From Flaveria trinervia (taxonomy: Eukaryota; Streptophyta; Magnoliopsida; Asterales; Asteraceae): 64,000 nucleotides of DNA. Under the pieces are notes generated by a model, which did not search any database, was not told the DNA's origin, and saw only the letters and a list, made by a program, of their open reading frames with translations. The DNA lies in the NCBI GenBank assembly GCA_025506515.1, contig CM046443.1, positions 27,723,551 through 27,787,550 of the forward strand, in the 5' to 3' direction. The translations under genes were made by a program, and so were the position numbers. The stretch's first letter is position 1. Each line of letters opens with the position of its first letter. This document shows positions 40,519 to 53,233 of this stretch, piece by piece.

Positions 40519-41500
40519 ATGGTGGGAGGTAGATCTTCAAAGGCTTCTCGAGTTGGAGGCCATGGTGGATGTGGTGCTGGACCACGGGTCACGAGGGGGA
40601 AGGCTAGAGCTAAAGAGACGACTCATGAAGAGCCCGATACCCCTCATCTGGAGGTTGGGGATGAGAGTGCTAATCTGAGGGCCTTAGTGAAGGAGGCTAT
40701 GGTGGAGGAGGTTCACCAAGTTATGCAGACGATCCCACCGTCTATGGTGACTGAAGTGATTAAAGCTGTAAGAGAAGTGAGAGAAAGGAGAGGAATAGGT
40801 CCTCGGGAGAAAAGGAGCAACCGGAGACTGAGACGGTTGTCTCTAGCGATGAGGAGGAAGAAAGCCGGTGCAAGAAATGGCACATAACTGTAACCATGGG
40901 GCATTTTAGAGATGCAAGCCCCCTACTTTTAATAGTAATGGCACGACTACTACTGCTCATCAATGGGTGAGAGAGATGGAAGTTGTACTTGATATCAGCA
41001 AGTGCCAAGAGGACCAAAAGGTGAAGTTCGCTGCCCACTCATTTGTGCACTTGACTCTGTGTTGGTGGGACAATATCGTACAAGCCAAGGCTGGTAGGGC
41101 AATTTGAAGGATGAGATGGGAAGAGCTGAAAAGCTAGTAATTAAGGAACTCTGTCCTCACGGGAGTTGGACAAGGTGGAAAGGGAGTTCTTGCAGCTGGA
41201 GGTGGGAACCATGAGACAGCAACAATACACAACCAAGTTCAATGAGATAGCAAGGCTAGTGCCAGATCAGGTGACACATTTTTCATGAAAGATCAGGAGA
41301 TACATTTAAGGCTTGCCGGCGGACATTCGCCGGCCATGATCTCCGTGCAGCCGAGTACGTTTATATCGGTGGTGGATCTGGCAGGAAGGTTGTATGATGA
41401 AAGAGAGGTGGTGGCGGCTGAGGTGAGTAAGAAAGGTGGTGGTGACCGAATTGGAACGGGAAATATGAGCTCGGATTGCAAGAAGCCAAGGGCTGAGAGT
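40519..41500 (+). pseudogene. Family B gag (broken)
   Basis: An ATG at 40519 opens a frame with a basic N-terminus (RSSKASRVGGHGG) and an acidic/helical stretch (LRALVKEAMVEEVHQVMQ). It stops at about 40885. In shifted frames REMEVVLDISKC, KVKFAAHSFVH and WW then follow, as in gypsy gag. From 41285 an open frame (DQEIHLRLAGGHSPAM) holds the distal gag. No intact zinc knuckle is seen. Confidence 0.7.
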
Positions 41501-41559
41501 TCCGTAGCAAAGAAGAAGATTGGAACTGAAGGGCAGAGAGCAAGAGCCAGAGCTTTCAC

Positions 41560-41869
41560 GATGACCGAGAGGAGGCTAGGACGGACCTCAATGTATGTCA
41601 GGTACGTTCCTAGTAAACCAAACTCTTGCTTTTGTGTTATTGATTTTGGTGGTAGTAAGAGTTTTATTTCTGCTGCATTTTGTGCTAGTTTGCCTATTAG
41701 TAGAAGCATTAATGAGCCCTTCGATGTAGAAACTGCCATTGGTAAGTCAATTAGAATTGTTGATCTGATAAAAGGTTCTGATATAGAACTAGAAGGTCAT
41801 AAGTTTCCTGCTAAACTGTTTGTGATGACCTTAGAAGGGTTTGATGCAGTCTTGGGAATGGACTGGTAG
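41560..41869 (+). pseudogene. Family B protease region
   Basis: The frame reads CFCVIDFGGSKSFISAAF and ends EGFDAVLGMDW. The catalytic Asp is kept, but the following residue, Ser or Thr in active aspartic proteases, is Phe. The closing LGMDW block is typical and is followed directly by a stop. Confidence 0.75.
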
Positions 41870-42049
41870 CGGTCTATGAGGCGAATATCGTATGTCGTAA
41901 CAAGATGATTCGACTTACAACACCTGACGGGTGTTCGGTGATGGTTTATGGGGATCGGGTCACTACGATCCCGAAGGTGATTTCAATGGCGGTGGGGGGG
42001 GGGGGAATGCATGAGGCGTGGATGTAGCGCCTACCTGGCCTACGTGAAG

Positions 42050-43015
42050 GATGTGGATACGCCAACACCAAAACTATTTGACGTGCCATTTGTGTGTGAG
42101 TTCCCGGACGTGTTCCCAGAAGATTTACCAGGTGTGCTACCAGACTGTGAGATCGAGTTTCAAATTGACTTAATACCTAGTGTCCAACCTGTTGCTAAGG
42201 CGCCGTATCGTTTAGCTCCTTCTATGATGAAGAATTGATGGAGAAACTGTAAGAGTTTCTTGATAAGGGTTCATTAGATCGGGTATCTCTCCTTGGGTGC
42301 TCTAGTCTTATTCGTGAAGAAAAAAAACGGTAGTATGAGAATGTGCATCGACTACTTTGAGCTGAATGTGCTGATGGTGAAGAATCAGTATCCATTAACG
42401 AGAATTGATGACTTGTTTGATCAGCTCCAAGGTGCTAGTTGGTTCTCGAGAATAGATCTTCGATCTGGTTACCATCAGTTGAAAGTGAAGGAGCAAGACA
42501 TTCCAAAAACAACTTTTCATACGTTTTATGAACACTACAAGTTTTTGTTATGTATTGTGTTTAACCAACATGCCAACTTATTTTATTGACTTGATGAATT
42601 GAGTGTGTCGCCAGATGCTGGATAAATCAAGGATTGTGTTCATTAACGATATCCTTTATTATTCAAAGAGCGAGGAGCAGCATGCCAGTCACATTCGGGA
42701 AGTATTGGAAATGCTGAGAAAGGATAAGCTATATGCTAAGTTCCCTAAGTGCGTGTTCTGGTTGAGTGAAGTTTAGTTTTGGGTCATGTAGTGAATCATG
42801 AAGGGATTATGGTAGACCCGGCTAAAGTAGAAGCGGTGATGCAATGGAAGTCTCCAAAGACGCCATCTGAGATCCATAGTTTCTTAGGGTTGACCGCTTA
42901 CGATAGAAGATTCATTCAAGACTTCTCTAAGATAGCTTCTCCATTGACCAATTTGACCACTAAGGATGTGAACTTTTATGGGGAAAAGAGCAAGAGAAGA
43001 CGTTCGAAGAGTTAA
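42050..43015 (+). pseudogene. Family B reverse transcriptase (broken)
   Basis: 42080-42238 reads EFPDVFPEDLPGVLPD and PVAKAPYRLAPSMMK. 42293-42589 reads ALVLFVKKKNGSMRMCIDY, NQYPLTRIDDLFDQLQ and WFSRIDLRSGYHQLKV. Near 42640 the catalytic block reads FINDILYYSKSEEQ, with Asn where active enzymes have the first Asp. 42779-43015 is the connection (GHVVNHEGIMVDPAKVEAV, FLGLTAYDRRFIQDFSKIA). Frames change between these pieces. Confidence 0.85.
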
Positions 43016-43049
43016 AGGCATGGTGAATCAAGCTCCTGGTTTGTCGTTA

Positions 43050-43440
43050 CCCGAAGGAAACAAGGATTTGGTGGTTTATTTAGATGCTTCTTACTCGGGG
43101 CTGGGTCGCGTGTTAATGCAACAAGGAAAGGTTATAGCCTACGCATCCTGACAGTTGAATGTTCTGAGGTTAATTACCCTACTCATGACTTGGAACTAGC
43201 AGTTGTGGTCTATACACTAAAGATGTGGAGGCACTAACTATACGGGATGAAGTGCACTATTTTCACAGACCACAAGAGCTTGAAGTACTTCTTCGAGTAG
43301 AACGATTTCAACATGAGGCAAAGGAGATGGTGGAGCTTATAAAAGATTATGATTGTGAAATCCATCACCATCCAGGCAAAGCCAACATAATGGCGGATGC
43401 CCCTAGCCAAAAGGAGAGGCCTGAACCAATTCGGGTGAAA
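43050..43440 (+). pseudogene. Family B RNase H (broken)
   Basis: It reads VVYLDASYSGLGRVLMQQGK, then after a frame change FTDHKSLKY and YDCEIHHHPGKANIMADAPS, the canonical RNase H end. The integrase does not follow; the frame passes through QLVMTSDVMKQIKEFQ and into integrase C-terminal text. Confidence 0.8.
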
Positions 43441-44000
43441 GCTTATCAATTGGTTATGACCTCAGATGTAATGAAGCAGATCAAGGAGTTTCAAGACAAG
43501 GTGTTGAAAGAAGATTGTCTTAACTCCAAAAGGATGAGAGGTATGGTCGCGGAGTTGGGAGAAAGCACTCTCGGTGTTAAAACCCGATTTGGACGAATGT
43601 CGATTCACCTTGGAAGGGTATCATTCGGTTCAGGAAGTGGGGAATGTTAAGCCCAAGGTATATAGGACCCTTCCGAATCATTGCTCGGGTAGGGAAGTAG
43701 CCTATCGATTAGAGTTACCCGATGAGCTAAGTGGGATTTATCCAAAGTTCCATGTATCTCATCTGAGAAGGTGCTTGGCCGACGAGGATATGGTGGTGCC
43801 TCTTAAGGATATCAAGGTGGATGAATGACTCAATTATGTGAAGCAAGCAGTGGCCATTATTGACTGAAAAAAGAAAAGGCTAAGGAATAAAGTGGTTCCA
43901 CTTGTGCGAGTACAGTGAAAGCACAAGAAGGGGTCGGAGTCCACTTGGGAAGCTGAGAGGAGACGAGGCAACGTTACCCTCAATTATTCAATGGCTAATA
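43440..44000 (+). pseudogene. Family B integrase remnant and chromodomain (core deleted)
   Basis: After RNase H only the beginning of integrase (IKEFQDKVLKEDCLN) is present. The next recognisable text is the C-terminal DECRFTLEGYHSVQ-like and EVAYRLELPDELSGIYPKFH, FHVSHLRRCLADEDMVV. The HHCC-to-DDE core is absent. The tail RLRNKVVPLVRVQ ... KKGSESTWEAE is chromodomain-like but interrupted by stops. Confidence 0.75.
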
Positions 44001-44702
44001 AATTTCAAGGACGAAACCTAATTAAGAGGGGTGGACTTGTAATGCCCCGAAATTTGAAACTAGTCAATAAATAATAATAGGCTTAGTTGGAGTTATTTAA
44101 TATAAATAAGAGAGGAATGGATTATGGACCAAATTAACTTACGGGTTATGTGTTAGACGAGTTTAAGGTCCCGTGAACACCGGGTATATAAACACAAATC
44201 AGCCATATTCATCCTCATTTGCAACTCAAACAACCAACTTTCTAGAGAGAGAGTGTAGAGAGAAAGTGGAGAAAAAGTGAAGATTTGAGTCTTGATTGAT
44301 AAAAGGGTTGAAGATTTTCATTTATGGGCATCAAACAACAAGAAAAGACCAAGAATCTAGGTACGAATAATCATCTAAACGTCTCTTTAGCTCATACCCG
44401 GATTCTAGGGTTTTGGGGTTTTGAAAGTGGCAAAGAATCATACAAAACTCATGTTTTTATGCATGAAATCAAGTAAAAATCTTAGATATAAGTTCATGGA
44501 TGAAAAACTAAGGATTTGGATGTAAAAAGTTGAAGTTCTAGGTTAAAACTGGGCTGGAATGTCATTTTTATACTTCTAGAGAAACTGATAGTTCGTCTAG
44601 AGAAACTGTCAGTTCTTCAAACGAAACGGTGGATCATCCAGTGAAACTATGGTTTCGCAGGTAATTTACCAGCCATGCATTCCAGAGAAAGTTGGGCAAA
44701 AA

Positions 44703-45432
44703 TGTTAGAATCGTTTTCATACAGAGTACTAATGGATTTTGCATGAGACTAGATCAAAAAGTGCAGAATCCTATTTGATTGGCGATCTAATCAGTGAGAA
44801 CGACAACCTGATCGATTTAACGGTGAAACAAATGTTAAGAATTGATTAGAACTCGATCAGGAATGAACTATGAAGTTGGATAGGCTGCTTAGAGCGCTCT
44901 AGACGGCTAGGGTATGTGAATTATTCGAAGTCTGTGTTTTCCACGAATTATGTGGTATTTATAGGTTTGTAGTTTTCATTCGTACGACTGAACCATTTGT
45001 ATGGTTCAGTCGTGTGACTGACTCATGTGGTTGATTCATACGCGTGACTGAAGGTTCAGTCGTGCGACTGAATCAATCTTATGTCTCAGTCATATGACTA
45101 ATCCAATCTCCCGGTTTAATCGTGCGATTGGTTCATAAGCATGATTCATTCATGCGTATGGTCCATAAGTATGGTCCATTAGCATGAATAATCACCCAAC
45201 TAGGTTGAACACACTTCTCATTTATTATTGACTTACAACTATACAACAACCTCAAATCCTTATAAGATGTTCATACATATAAATTATACCAAATACATTA
45301 ATAATATGAAATATTAAAGACAAAGAAACATCAAAATCATATCATATTTCATTAAGTAATTACATTACACATGTGTAAGAAATGAAAGACTTTTACATTA
45401 AGAACATAAACTAGGTACATGATGTATCAACA
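44703..45432 (-). repeat. 3' LTR of the SIRE-type element
   Basis: It begins TGTTAGAATCG and ends ATGTATCAACA (plus-strand reading). CpG-to-TpG/CpA changes relative to the other LTR are visible near the start (CATACAG against CGTACGG). It contains the ATTCGTACGACTGAAC-type array at about 44985-45190. Confidence 0.9.
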
Positions 45433-45445
45433 AACTCCCCCTTGG
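45433..45445 (-). other. Polypurine tract of the SIRE-type element
   Basis: The minus strand reads CCAAGGGGGAGTT directly before the 3' LTR. This is the expected second-strand primer. Confidence 0.85.
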
Positions 45446-45474
45446 ACCTAGTGTAGCCTATTTTCTAACATTCT

Positions 45475-48400
45475 TCACATGCTCTTGAAATTTCTTGTAC
45501 TTCTCTTCTCTGGTGACTCTGTGTGTATCTCTAATGCAAAACAGAGTCGTATAACAAGTTGGAATTGTAGAGCTTGTATAATATCTTGCGTGTCATAAAA
45601 CAGTGGCCACTTGTATAAAGTGTAGACATCTTTAGCAGACAAGTTGGTAAGCCACATTGGGTCAAATACCCTGATAGTCTCAGTCTTTCCTTATTTATTC
45701 AGAACAATGACCTCTTCTCCCGTCCTCCAGTCATAATACCATAATTCGAAGTGTGGAGTGAAGTCCTGAGGAATCTTTCGTAAAGGAATCTTAGACATTG
45801 TAAGTGGGGGACTCCACTTCAACAGCACCTTAGGTCTTCCAGATATAGGATCAACTTTAGTCTTATGAATGAACCGCGTAGGTTGTTGAGGACTGAAGTT
45901 GACCCTTCTAGTGTGGTATTCTTTCTTCAATGACTTCTCAAAGCATCATGCTATCTTCATCGGGTGGCATACAAAAGGTCTAAACTGGCCAATTTGTTTA
46001 GCTTAAAACCAGGAAGAGTCTTCAGATCATGTGGATATCTGAAATACTCAATCCCCTTCTCCTTTTTAACAACATAAACATCCAAATCTTCAAAATAGGC
46101 CTAATTAATGATCTTGCTTGACACTTTCTGATGTTTCTTGACTCTATAAAGTTTCGTGTAGGCATTTTTCTTTGGAGGTGCACATTGGGCCTTCATCTCT
46201 GATAAACAAGCTGCCCATTCAGCCTTTTTTATATCAACATTAGCATGTGTAGCTTGGGCTTTATTTTCATCCTCTTCTTTCACTTTCTCAATCTCATCAA
46301 GCTTGACAAAAGTATCACTGCCGAAAGTTTCACCCAAGTTGGGGATAATGTTGCCCTCAGGGTCAGTGTACTCTGGATAGTAATCAGATATGACATCTTC
46401 AATCTCAATCTCATCCAATCATTGTAGCTCCTCATCACTCAAAACATAAACTTCTGGAGCATCTTTAACAAGCTCATCCGGATTCAGTCTAAACATCTCT
46501 GCGGGCTGCTCGTTAGTCAGATCATGAATGATTTCTCCTTCTTTAGGAGTGTAGCTCACTAACCTTCTAACAATCCCTTGCAAATCAAGAATCATAGTTA
46601 GTTGTGTCTTGACTTGGTAAAGGAGAATAACATCATAATCTTCAGCCCGTGGAGCATTGCTTTTGCCCTAATCATGTTTTCTTCAGCTGGAGCTACTGAG
46701 GATGTGACTCTTTTGGAGCGCCTCTCCTATACAGCTTGAGTTGAGGGTGATGCAGATGCATCGCCTTCTTGATCATCATCTTCATCCTTATCACCTTCTT
46801 TTACTTTTCCACTTCCTCCTGCCTCCTCCTCATCATCATCTTCTTCTGATTCATCATCTGTTAACTCATTAACATCATCTCCACCATCATCACCATCATC
46901 TCACCCTTAGATCCCTTCAATCTCAACATCAGCTTTTTTTTCTTCTTCTCTAACGCCTCAATCCTCTGATAGATTCCATCACAAGCTTATTTGAGCCTTC
47001 AGTGCATGGTGAGCTCGAACTAATGCTCTCTCATGAGCAACATTCTTCTCTGTTAGCTGAGCAATCTAGTTGCCTTGGGCAGCATTGACCGCCATCAACT
47101 GGTTCATCTGGTTGGCTCTTAGATCATCTGTAGCTAGTAGCTTGAGCACCAGTCTGTTAAGGCTAGCTAACTGTTCCTCTAAGCCAATAGTGGGTAGAGT
47201 AAAGCCTGATGTAGGTGGGAATTGGGTGGAAGTGCCTGCTGGTGAGTAGTGGGTGTAGTGGTGGATGTGGTAAAGATGGGAGTAGGAATGGTAGTAGATT
47301 ATGGTGGAGCTATTTTGGGTAGAGTGGGTGAGGTAGGTGGGTGTGTATGAGTGGTGGTGGGAGTATCAGTGGCAATAGAGGTGGTAGTGTGGGTAACAGT
47401 GGTGGTGGTGTTGGGAATAATGGTGGTGGTGTGGGGAACAGTGGTGGTGGCAGTGGCCATGGTAGTGGTTGTAGTGGTGGAAGAACTAATCAAGGTAATC
47501 CTCTATCTCTACCCTTCTTGCCATAAGGATGGGCCATCCTCTTCTTCTTGGAGGCCTTAGCTGTAGGGCTCCCCTTGAGTTGATAGGCTGGTCGGTGTGT
47601 ACGTTGGATCTGTGACATCAATATCACCACCCTTAGACCCAGCTTGGTGACCACCAACCGCCTCTTCCCCTTCTCGGTAGCCACAACCCGGCTCCTGACT
47701 CTCCGGGTGAGAGGCTCAGATCCACCAGGTGTAGCTGAGTACTGTCTGGAGGTGGTGGAGATATAGTAGACGTGTCGGTGGCCTGTGATTGACTAGGGCC
47801 AACATCTCCACCACTTGGACCATCATCAAGGTTGTCATCATCGTCGTCATCTTCTTCAGTGGGAACCACTATGGGCTCAATATCAGAATCATTGTCATCG
47901 TGACGCCACTTCTTACGAGAGGGCGCCACATAATCCTCGTTAGCCAGATGGCCAAACAGTTTCCTGACCAGGGCTTCACGTGCTTTCCCCGGTACACCTT
48001 CATCCTCCCCAGAGTGGTGTCATCCATCATCTCTAACATAACCACATCATCTTTCTCTTTAGGCAGCAGAGGAAGCTTCTCATCGATATCATTTCCAGAA
48101 ACCTTGGATACATGCAGAAGCCTTCCTTGCCCTTGGCCTCTATGTTCTTATACAAGAAGAGCATGCGGGAGAAACTGAATGGGTGGTTCAATACCAGTGC
48201 AATGTATGCATTTTGGATTTGGTTAGAAATCTCATCAAATCCTCCACGCCTAGAGGCTATGCACTTGAGGATCACATGTGCCAAATACTTGAACTGGGGG
48301 CACATGTTGCTCTTTTTCAGTACGCTGACATTGATGTCTTCGGCGTACTTGATCCTCAGAAAGGCATCCACGAATAGTCAGGGGATGCAACTTAGTTGGA

Positions 48401-48690
48401 TGGGCTCCGTCTCCCCCCAAATCCAAGACTCTCCTCTGGTCTTCTTCACGGATCTTAATGACTTGTCCGAAGATAGAGCTCCTGATATAGTGAGGCACTT
48501 TCCCAGAAGGCCTACTAAATATATTTGTAAGGTGTGCATGGAGTAGAGATGGCCTTGTAGATCCTTGATCTACGCCAAAAGGCAATAATCCCAGTGAACT
48601 CAGAAGCATTCTGAGATGCAGCATCAAGATGAGCACAGATGTTGTGCTTAGTGCTCATAGTCCATCTCTTAGCCATATTGCTGCAACATA
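45475..48690 (-). pseudogene. Extra (env-position) reading frame of the SIRE-type element, broken
   Basis: Reading the minus strand from MAKRWTMSTKHNICAHLDAA at about 48675, a long frame with several shifts runs toward the 3' LTR. Segments: HALVRKLFGHLANEDYVAPS- and RKKWRHDDNDSDIEPIVVP-like text (47929-47860), an acidic run, a Pro/Thr/Ser-rich section (47493-47299, almost only Thr with Pro and His), an acidic DEDDQEGDASAS-type section, then MDEIEIEDVISDYYPEYTDP (46418) and KVDPISGRPKVLLKW plus HFELWYYDWRTGEEV (45930-45691). It lies between pol and the purine tract in sense orientation, where SIRE elements carry an env-like ORF. I see no signal peptide or convincing membrane segment, so an envelope function is not supported here. 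Similar frames occur in Asteraceae SIRE copies, as far as I recall. Confidence 0.65.
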
Positions 48691-48739
48691 AGAAACATAT
48701 ACATTATATTTTGATCATAAGAGATAACAGTTGAATTTT

Positions 48740-51100
48740 AGTTGATTTGATTAACTGATTCAATCGTGCGATTGAACCATACGACTAATTTCAGTCGTAC
48801 GATTGAGCCAATAGCTGAGTTCAGTCGTATGATTAGGCCAACGACTGAACTTAGTCATAAGCTATGCCATGCGGTTGAGTGAGCATGCGACTGAGTCACC
48901 GATTGATTCACTCGTGCGATTGAATCATGCGCCTGGATCAATTGTGCGACTGAGGTTCATATGGGGTGTCTATTCGCATCTTGCTTTATTCGACACCATA
49001 ACTTTGAATCTTTGTCAAACCGTTACAATACACTTTGTGTTTAGATTCATTAGGTTCGCAGGGAATTGAAATAGCACTTAGTGTATTTTAAAACAACGTT
49101 TATGTCCATTAAGTGGTCTATTTTAAAGTATTGTCTTGTTATTGATTTTATAACATTCTTGGTCAATTTGGGTTTGCTTAATCTGTTCTTTTGATTAGAT
49201 TCAGTTTCACAGTACCTGAAGATGAATAAAAATCACTTGTATCACAATCGGAGGCAAATCACAATAATTGAAAATTTGGGAAGGTGTATGTGTATTAGGT
49301 AGTTTTTGAGAGTTTAGAAGGGTGGTAAAGAATACGACCGACTGACCCCTTTTTTATACTGTTTTAAGTTTTAGTCATGCGACTGGACCCACACGCATGA
49401 TTCATTCGTGCGACTGGGGTTTAGTCATGCAACTGACTCAGACTCATTCATCAGTCGTACGAGTGGCTCATTCTTATGATCCAATCATATGGTTGACCCA
49501 TACTCATGGTCCAATCATGTGATTGGTTCATACTTATGGTTCAAGCGTGCGATTGGCTCATACTTATGATTCAATCGTGCGATTCGCTCATACTTATGAG
49601 TTTGACCTCAAATATTTCCATACACTCAAAATCTAACTTTTGATTTATGACATTATGACCAATGATCATCTTAGACATGACCCTTTTAATAGAAAATCAT
49701 TTGATCACCTCAGATGTGATCCTTTAATTTTGTGATTTACAGAGTTCATCTAGTTATATAGTCTGACATCAATGCAAAGAAGAAAACAAAAACAGAAAAT
49801 AACTGGAATTAAAACAAAACAAGACATACTTTTGTGTTTTTGGTTTGAGGTGGATTGAAACCTTTTAGAAATCATCTAACCGATTTTTCCTCCTGAGCAG
49901 AACAACTTCCATTTAATTTATCATATCTTGAAAGATTCATATGGAATCATATAGGTATATCATAATCATTTGGGACCCTTTATATGTACCTTGATACTAG
50001 ATTATTATTTGTCTGAGAGTCAATAGCACTTTCAGGAAATCATACTAGAGCTATAGATGCACACAATTATTTTGACTGTCGAGAGTTGCAGCCACGATGA
50101 TTTTTAGTATATTTGTCCACTTAAATCCATTCACAGATTTTTGACTCACATGATGATGATGAGTTAGGTTATATTATTCAACAAGCATTTATGGATCCTA
50201 CCCTTATATGGTAATCAACATTCCTCAGGAGAGTTTTGAGCGGTCTATGGGTATTTGACAAGAAGAAACTATTCTAAGAGCTTTCAAAGAGATGCCAATC
50301 CTCAGGTCAGTGCCATCCCACAACAGAGAGGCGCAAACAACAATGAATTCTAGAATATTTAGGTTATGCTTATCCTCAGGTCAGTGCCATTGCACAGCAG
50401 AGAGACACATAACCTATCTTCTTGTTAGAGCAATTTTTCCTTTTGCACATAATGCACCAACAACATTAGTCATTAGCTTGATTGTGCTTAACAGTTTTTC
50501 CATATGCTTTGCTCATTTTTATGGTCATCTGCACACATTTGTGACATTTATTTTGCTCGTCACCCCTTATTGGAAATGCGTTGATTGTGTTAACCAGGGA
50601 TAAGATGAGAACCCACAGCTGGTTGAACAAATTAGTTTTAATTTGATTCACCAATGAAGTCTACTCATCTATTGTCTTGAATCTACCGACACATCATATA
50701 ATGAACTAGCAACCTCTAGGCCTACTTTCTCTATGTTACCTTAGTAGCAGACTAGTTTACTATCATTTTTCCTTTATTTTGCTTAGACTTCTCAGACTTG
50801 TAATTTGAATATAGCATTTTGATCATTTAAATCCGTTTGATGTCCCAACAATTTGATCCCTGTGTACTATCATTTTCCACATTTTTGAATAAATATCACA
50901 GATTTGATTTCTTTGCTTTCAGCTTATCTGCCCACCCTCATTTTTCTTAAGTAAGTAAATACTGAAACTAATTTAAATACTGAAACTAAACTATTCTCCC
51001 CCTAAAGTTCTAAAAACGAAATTGTTTTTGTGTTTTTGGATTTTAAAAAACTAGAAAATAAAATTAAAAAATAAAAACATAAGAAAAATTTGACGGACTA
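48740..51100. other. Spacer between pol and the extra ORF, with two motif arrays
   Basis: No coding sequence was recognised between RNase H and the extra frame. Arrays of GTGCGATTGAATCAT, CGACTGAATT and CTCATACTTATGATTCAATC words lie at about 48755-48965 and 49365-49605. The stretch 50280-50400 contains a near repeat of CCTCAGGTCAGTGCCAT (two copies). Confidence 0.6.
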
Positions 51101-51129
51101 AGAACTCGACTATTCTGGAATCACATCAC

Positions 51130-52660
51130 TTTTCTTTTTCACGCCATTTACCTCCGAAAGATATAAAAACCCAGGTTTGTCAAAAGCTTTTGTGTAGAGG
51201 TCGGCACGTTGAGTATCCTTATTAATTTTAACAACATCGATTAATTTCTTTTTAAAATAGTCACATAAAAATGATATTTAATACCGATGTGTTTAGTTTT
51301 TGGGTGTTGGATCGGGTTTTTAGTGATGGCTATTGCAGCAGAATTATCAACAAAGATAAGGGTGTTAGAAAATTGCAAACCGTAGTCTCGCATTTGCTAT
51401 TGAATCCGAATGATTTGTGAACAGCAACTTGCAGCAGCAACATATTCAGCTTCACATGTTGAGAGAGCAACAGATGTCTGCTTCTTACACTGCCAGGAGA
51501 CTAAGCATCTTCCAAAGAACTGACATCCCGCTGATGTTAACTTGTAATTCATCTTGCAACCACCATAGTCTGAGTCACTATATGCTGTAAGCTCAAAGTC
51601 CTCATCATGAGGATACCACAACTTAAGTGTTAGAGTACCCTTCAGATACCAAAACATCCTTTTTACCCCAATTAGATGATTCACTTTTGGTTTAGCCCGA
51701 TATCTAGAACAAAGACACATGGCGTACATAATATCAGGACAATAGGCAATGAGAAACATCAAAGATCCGATCATTCCTAGGTACATAGTGGCATCTACCA
51801 GATCACCATTTTCGTCGGGTGCCATATCATGGTTTGTGGCAAGTGGAGTTCCAGCAACCGTTGCATTCTTCATGTCAAACGGACTAAGGATATCTCCTAC
51901 ATATTTGGATTGATGCAGGAAGATTCCATTTGGTGTCTAATCCACTTGTAACCCAAGAAAGAACTTCATCTCTCCCATGGCACTCATCTCAAACTCAGCT
52001 TTCATTACTGATTCGAATTCTTTACACAAGGCTTCATCTTTGGAGCCGAAGATTATGTCATCCACATATATCTGTACCAGTAGTAAATCACCATTTTTCT
52101 CTTTGATGACAACGTACAGTCAATAACCCCTCTGTGAAAATCATGTTTCAGCAGATGAGTGGAGAGTTTCTCATACCAGGCCGAGGGGCTTGATGAAGCC
52201 CGTAAGAGCCTTGTCCATTTATAATCTCTATCCCGATAATAAGGGTCCTCAAATCCTTCGGGTTGATTGATGTACACTGTTTCACGGATTTCACCATGCA
52301 GGAATGCACTGTTCACATCCAATTGATAAACTTTGATCTTCATGTAGGATGCATAGGCTAAGAAGACGAAATTGTTTCCATTCTTGCCACAGGTGCAAAC
52401 ACTTCATTGTAGTCAATGCTTTTGACTTGTCTAAACCCTTGGACAATGAGCCGAGCCTTGTTTCTGATATAACCCCTTGGTCATCTTTCTTACACTTAAG
52501 AACCCATTTAGTGCCAATCACCTTTGCACCTTTTGGTCTGTCCACAAGATTCCATACTCCTAACTTCTTGAACTGAAGGAGTTCTTCTTGCATAGCACTA
52601 ACCCATGCCTCATCGTTTAAAGCTTCACTTACATATTTTGCTCAAATTGAGACACAAAAC
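51130..52660 (-). pseudogene. SIRE-type reverse transcriptase and RNase H (broken)
   Basis: 52593 onwards reads MQEELLQFKKLGVWNLVDRP and IGTKWVLKCKKDDQGV. 52343 onwards reads KVYQLDVNSAFLHGEIRETV and YINQPEGFEDP. After a frame change near 52120, LLVQIYVDDIIFGSKD keeps the YVDD catalytic block. 51873-51397 reads RNase H (YLKGTLTLKLWYPHDEDFEL, YSDSDYGGCKMNYKLTS, LSTCEAEYVAAASCCSQ). The tail, to about 51110, ends KAFDKPGF-like. Confidence 0.85.
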
Positions 52661-53233
52661 ATCGATACGCGTCGTCGTGTAGATAAACATTTTCCATGAC
52701 TATGGCATAATCAGCTGAGTATAACTAATTTTGTGTCTGAACTTCCGATAGAATATTCCTGATGATGTTGTCCAAGGGATGATGCACATTAACTCGAGTT
52801 CCGGGAGTGGTGGGAACAACTACCTCATTATCCGATTTTGAATCGCAGGTTTAGTTTCTGTGGCTGTTGGAGTATGGGGTTCAGAAGTTCCAGTGGCATC
52901 AAGATCAGATGCTTGTGTACTTTCAGTAGTGGGAACTTGTTCCTCCTGATCCACATTTGTAGTCTCAACTGCTTCATCATTAGAGGAAGATTCACTTACC
53001 TCAAGCTCTCCCCCTGAGGGCTAGAAATATCATCTAATGGAACCGATGATGTCGGGTCTAGTGGATGAGTATTCAGAACATCGTACATCATCCAAGCAGA
53101 TAACTCATCATCAGGATGAGAAGGAGTTAGATTGAAGGACTTGAAGAATCCATCATAGTCAAAGAAGAAAGAAGGTCCTTTCCCAGTAGGGGGTGGTATA
53201 TCTTTGGTCATCAAAAATGCACCACACTTCTAC

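Larger units (their letters stand above)
40172..44037 (+). mobile_element. Family B chromovirus internal region (decayed)
   Basis: It starts at a tRNA-Met-type primer site with transitions (TGATATTAGAGCC, 40172-40184) and ends at a purine tract (AAGAGGGGTGGAC, about 44024-44036) directly before the second LTR. Gag, protease, RT, RNase H and an integrase C-terminal/chromodomain remnant follow in Ty3/gypsy order. The style (EFPDVFPEDLPG, FHVSHLRRCLADED) fits the Tekay/Del chromovirus group. The integrase core is missing. It lies on the plus strand. Confidence 0.85.

Noticed and set aside
47341..47560. Plus-strand Gly- and Val-rich frames
   Set aside because: Antisense of the Thr/Pro-rich section of the extra frame; GGTGGT repeats give open frames by composition.
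50280..50410. Two copies of CCTCAGGTCAGTGCCAT as a target duplication or attachment site
   Set aside because: The copies are only about 70 bases apart and the surroundings show no terminal repeats; a local duplication in the retroelement spacer is enough.
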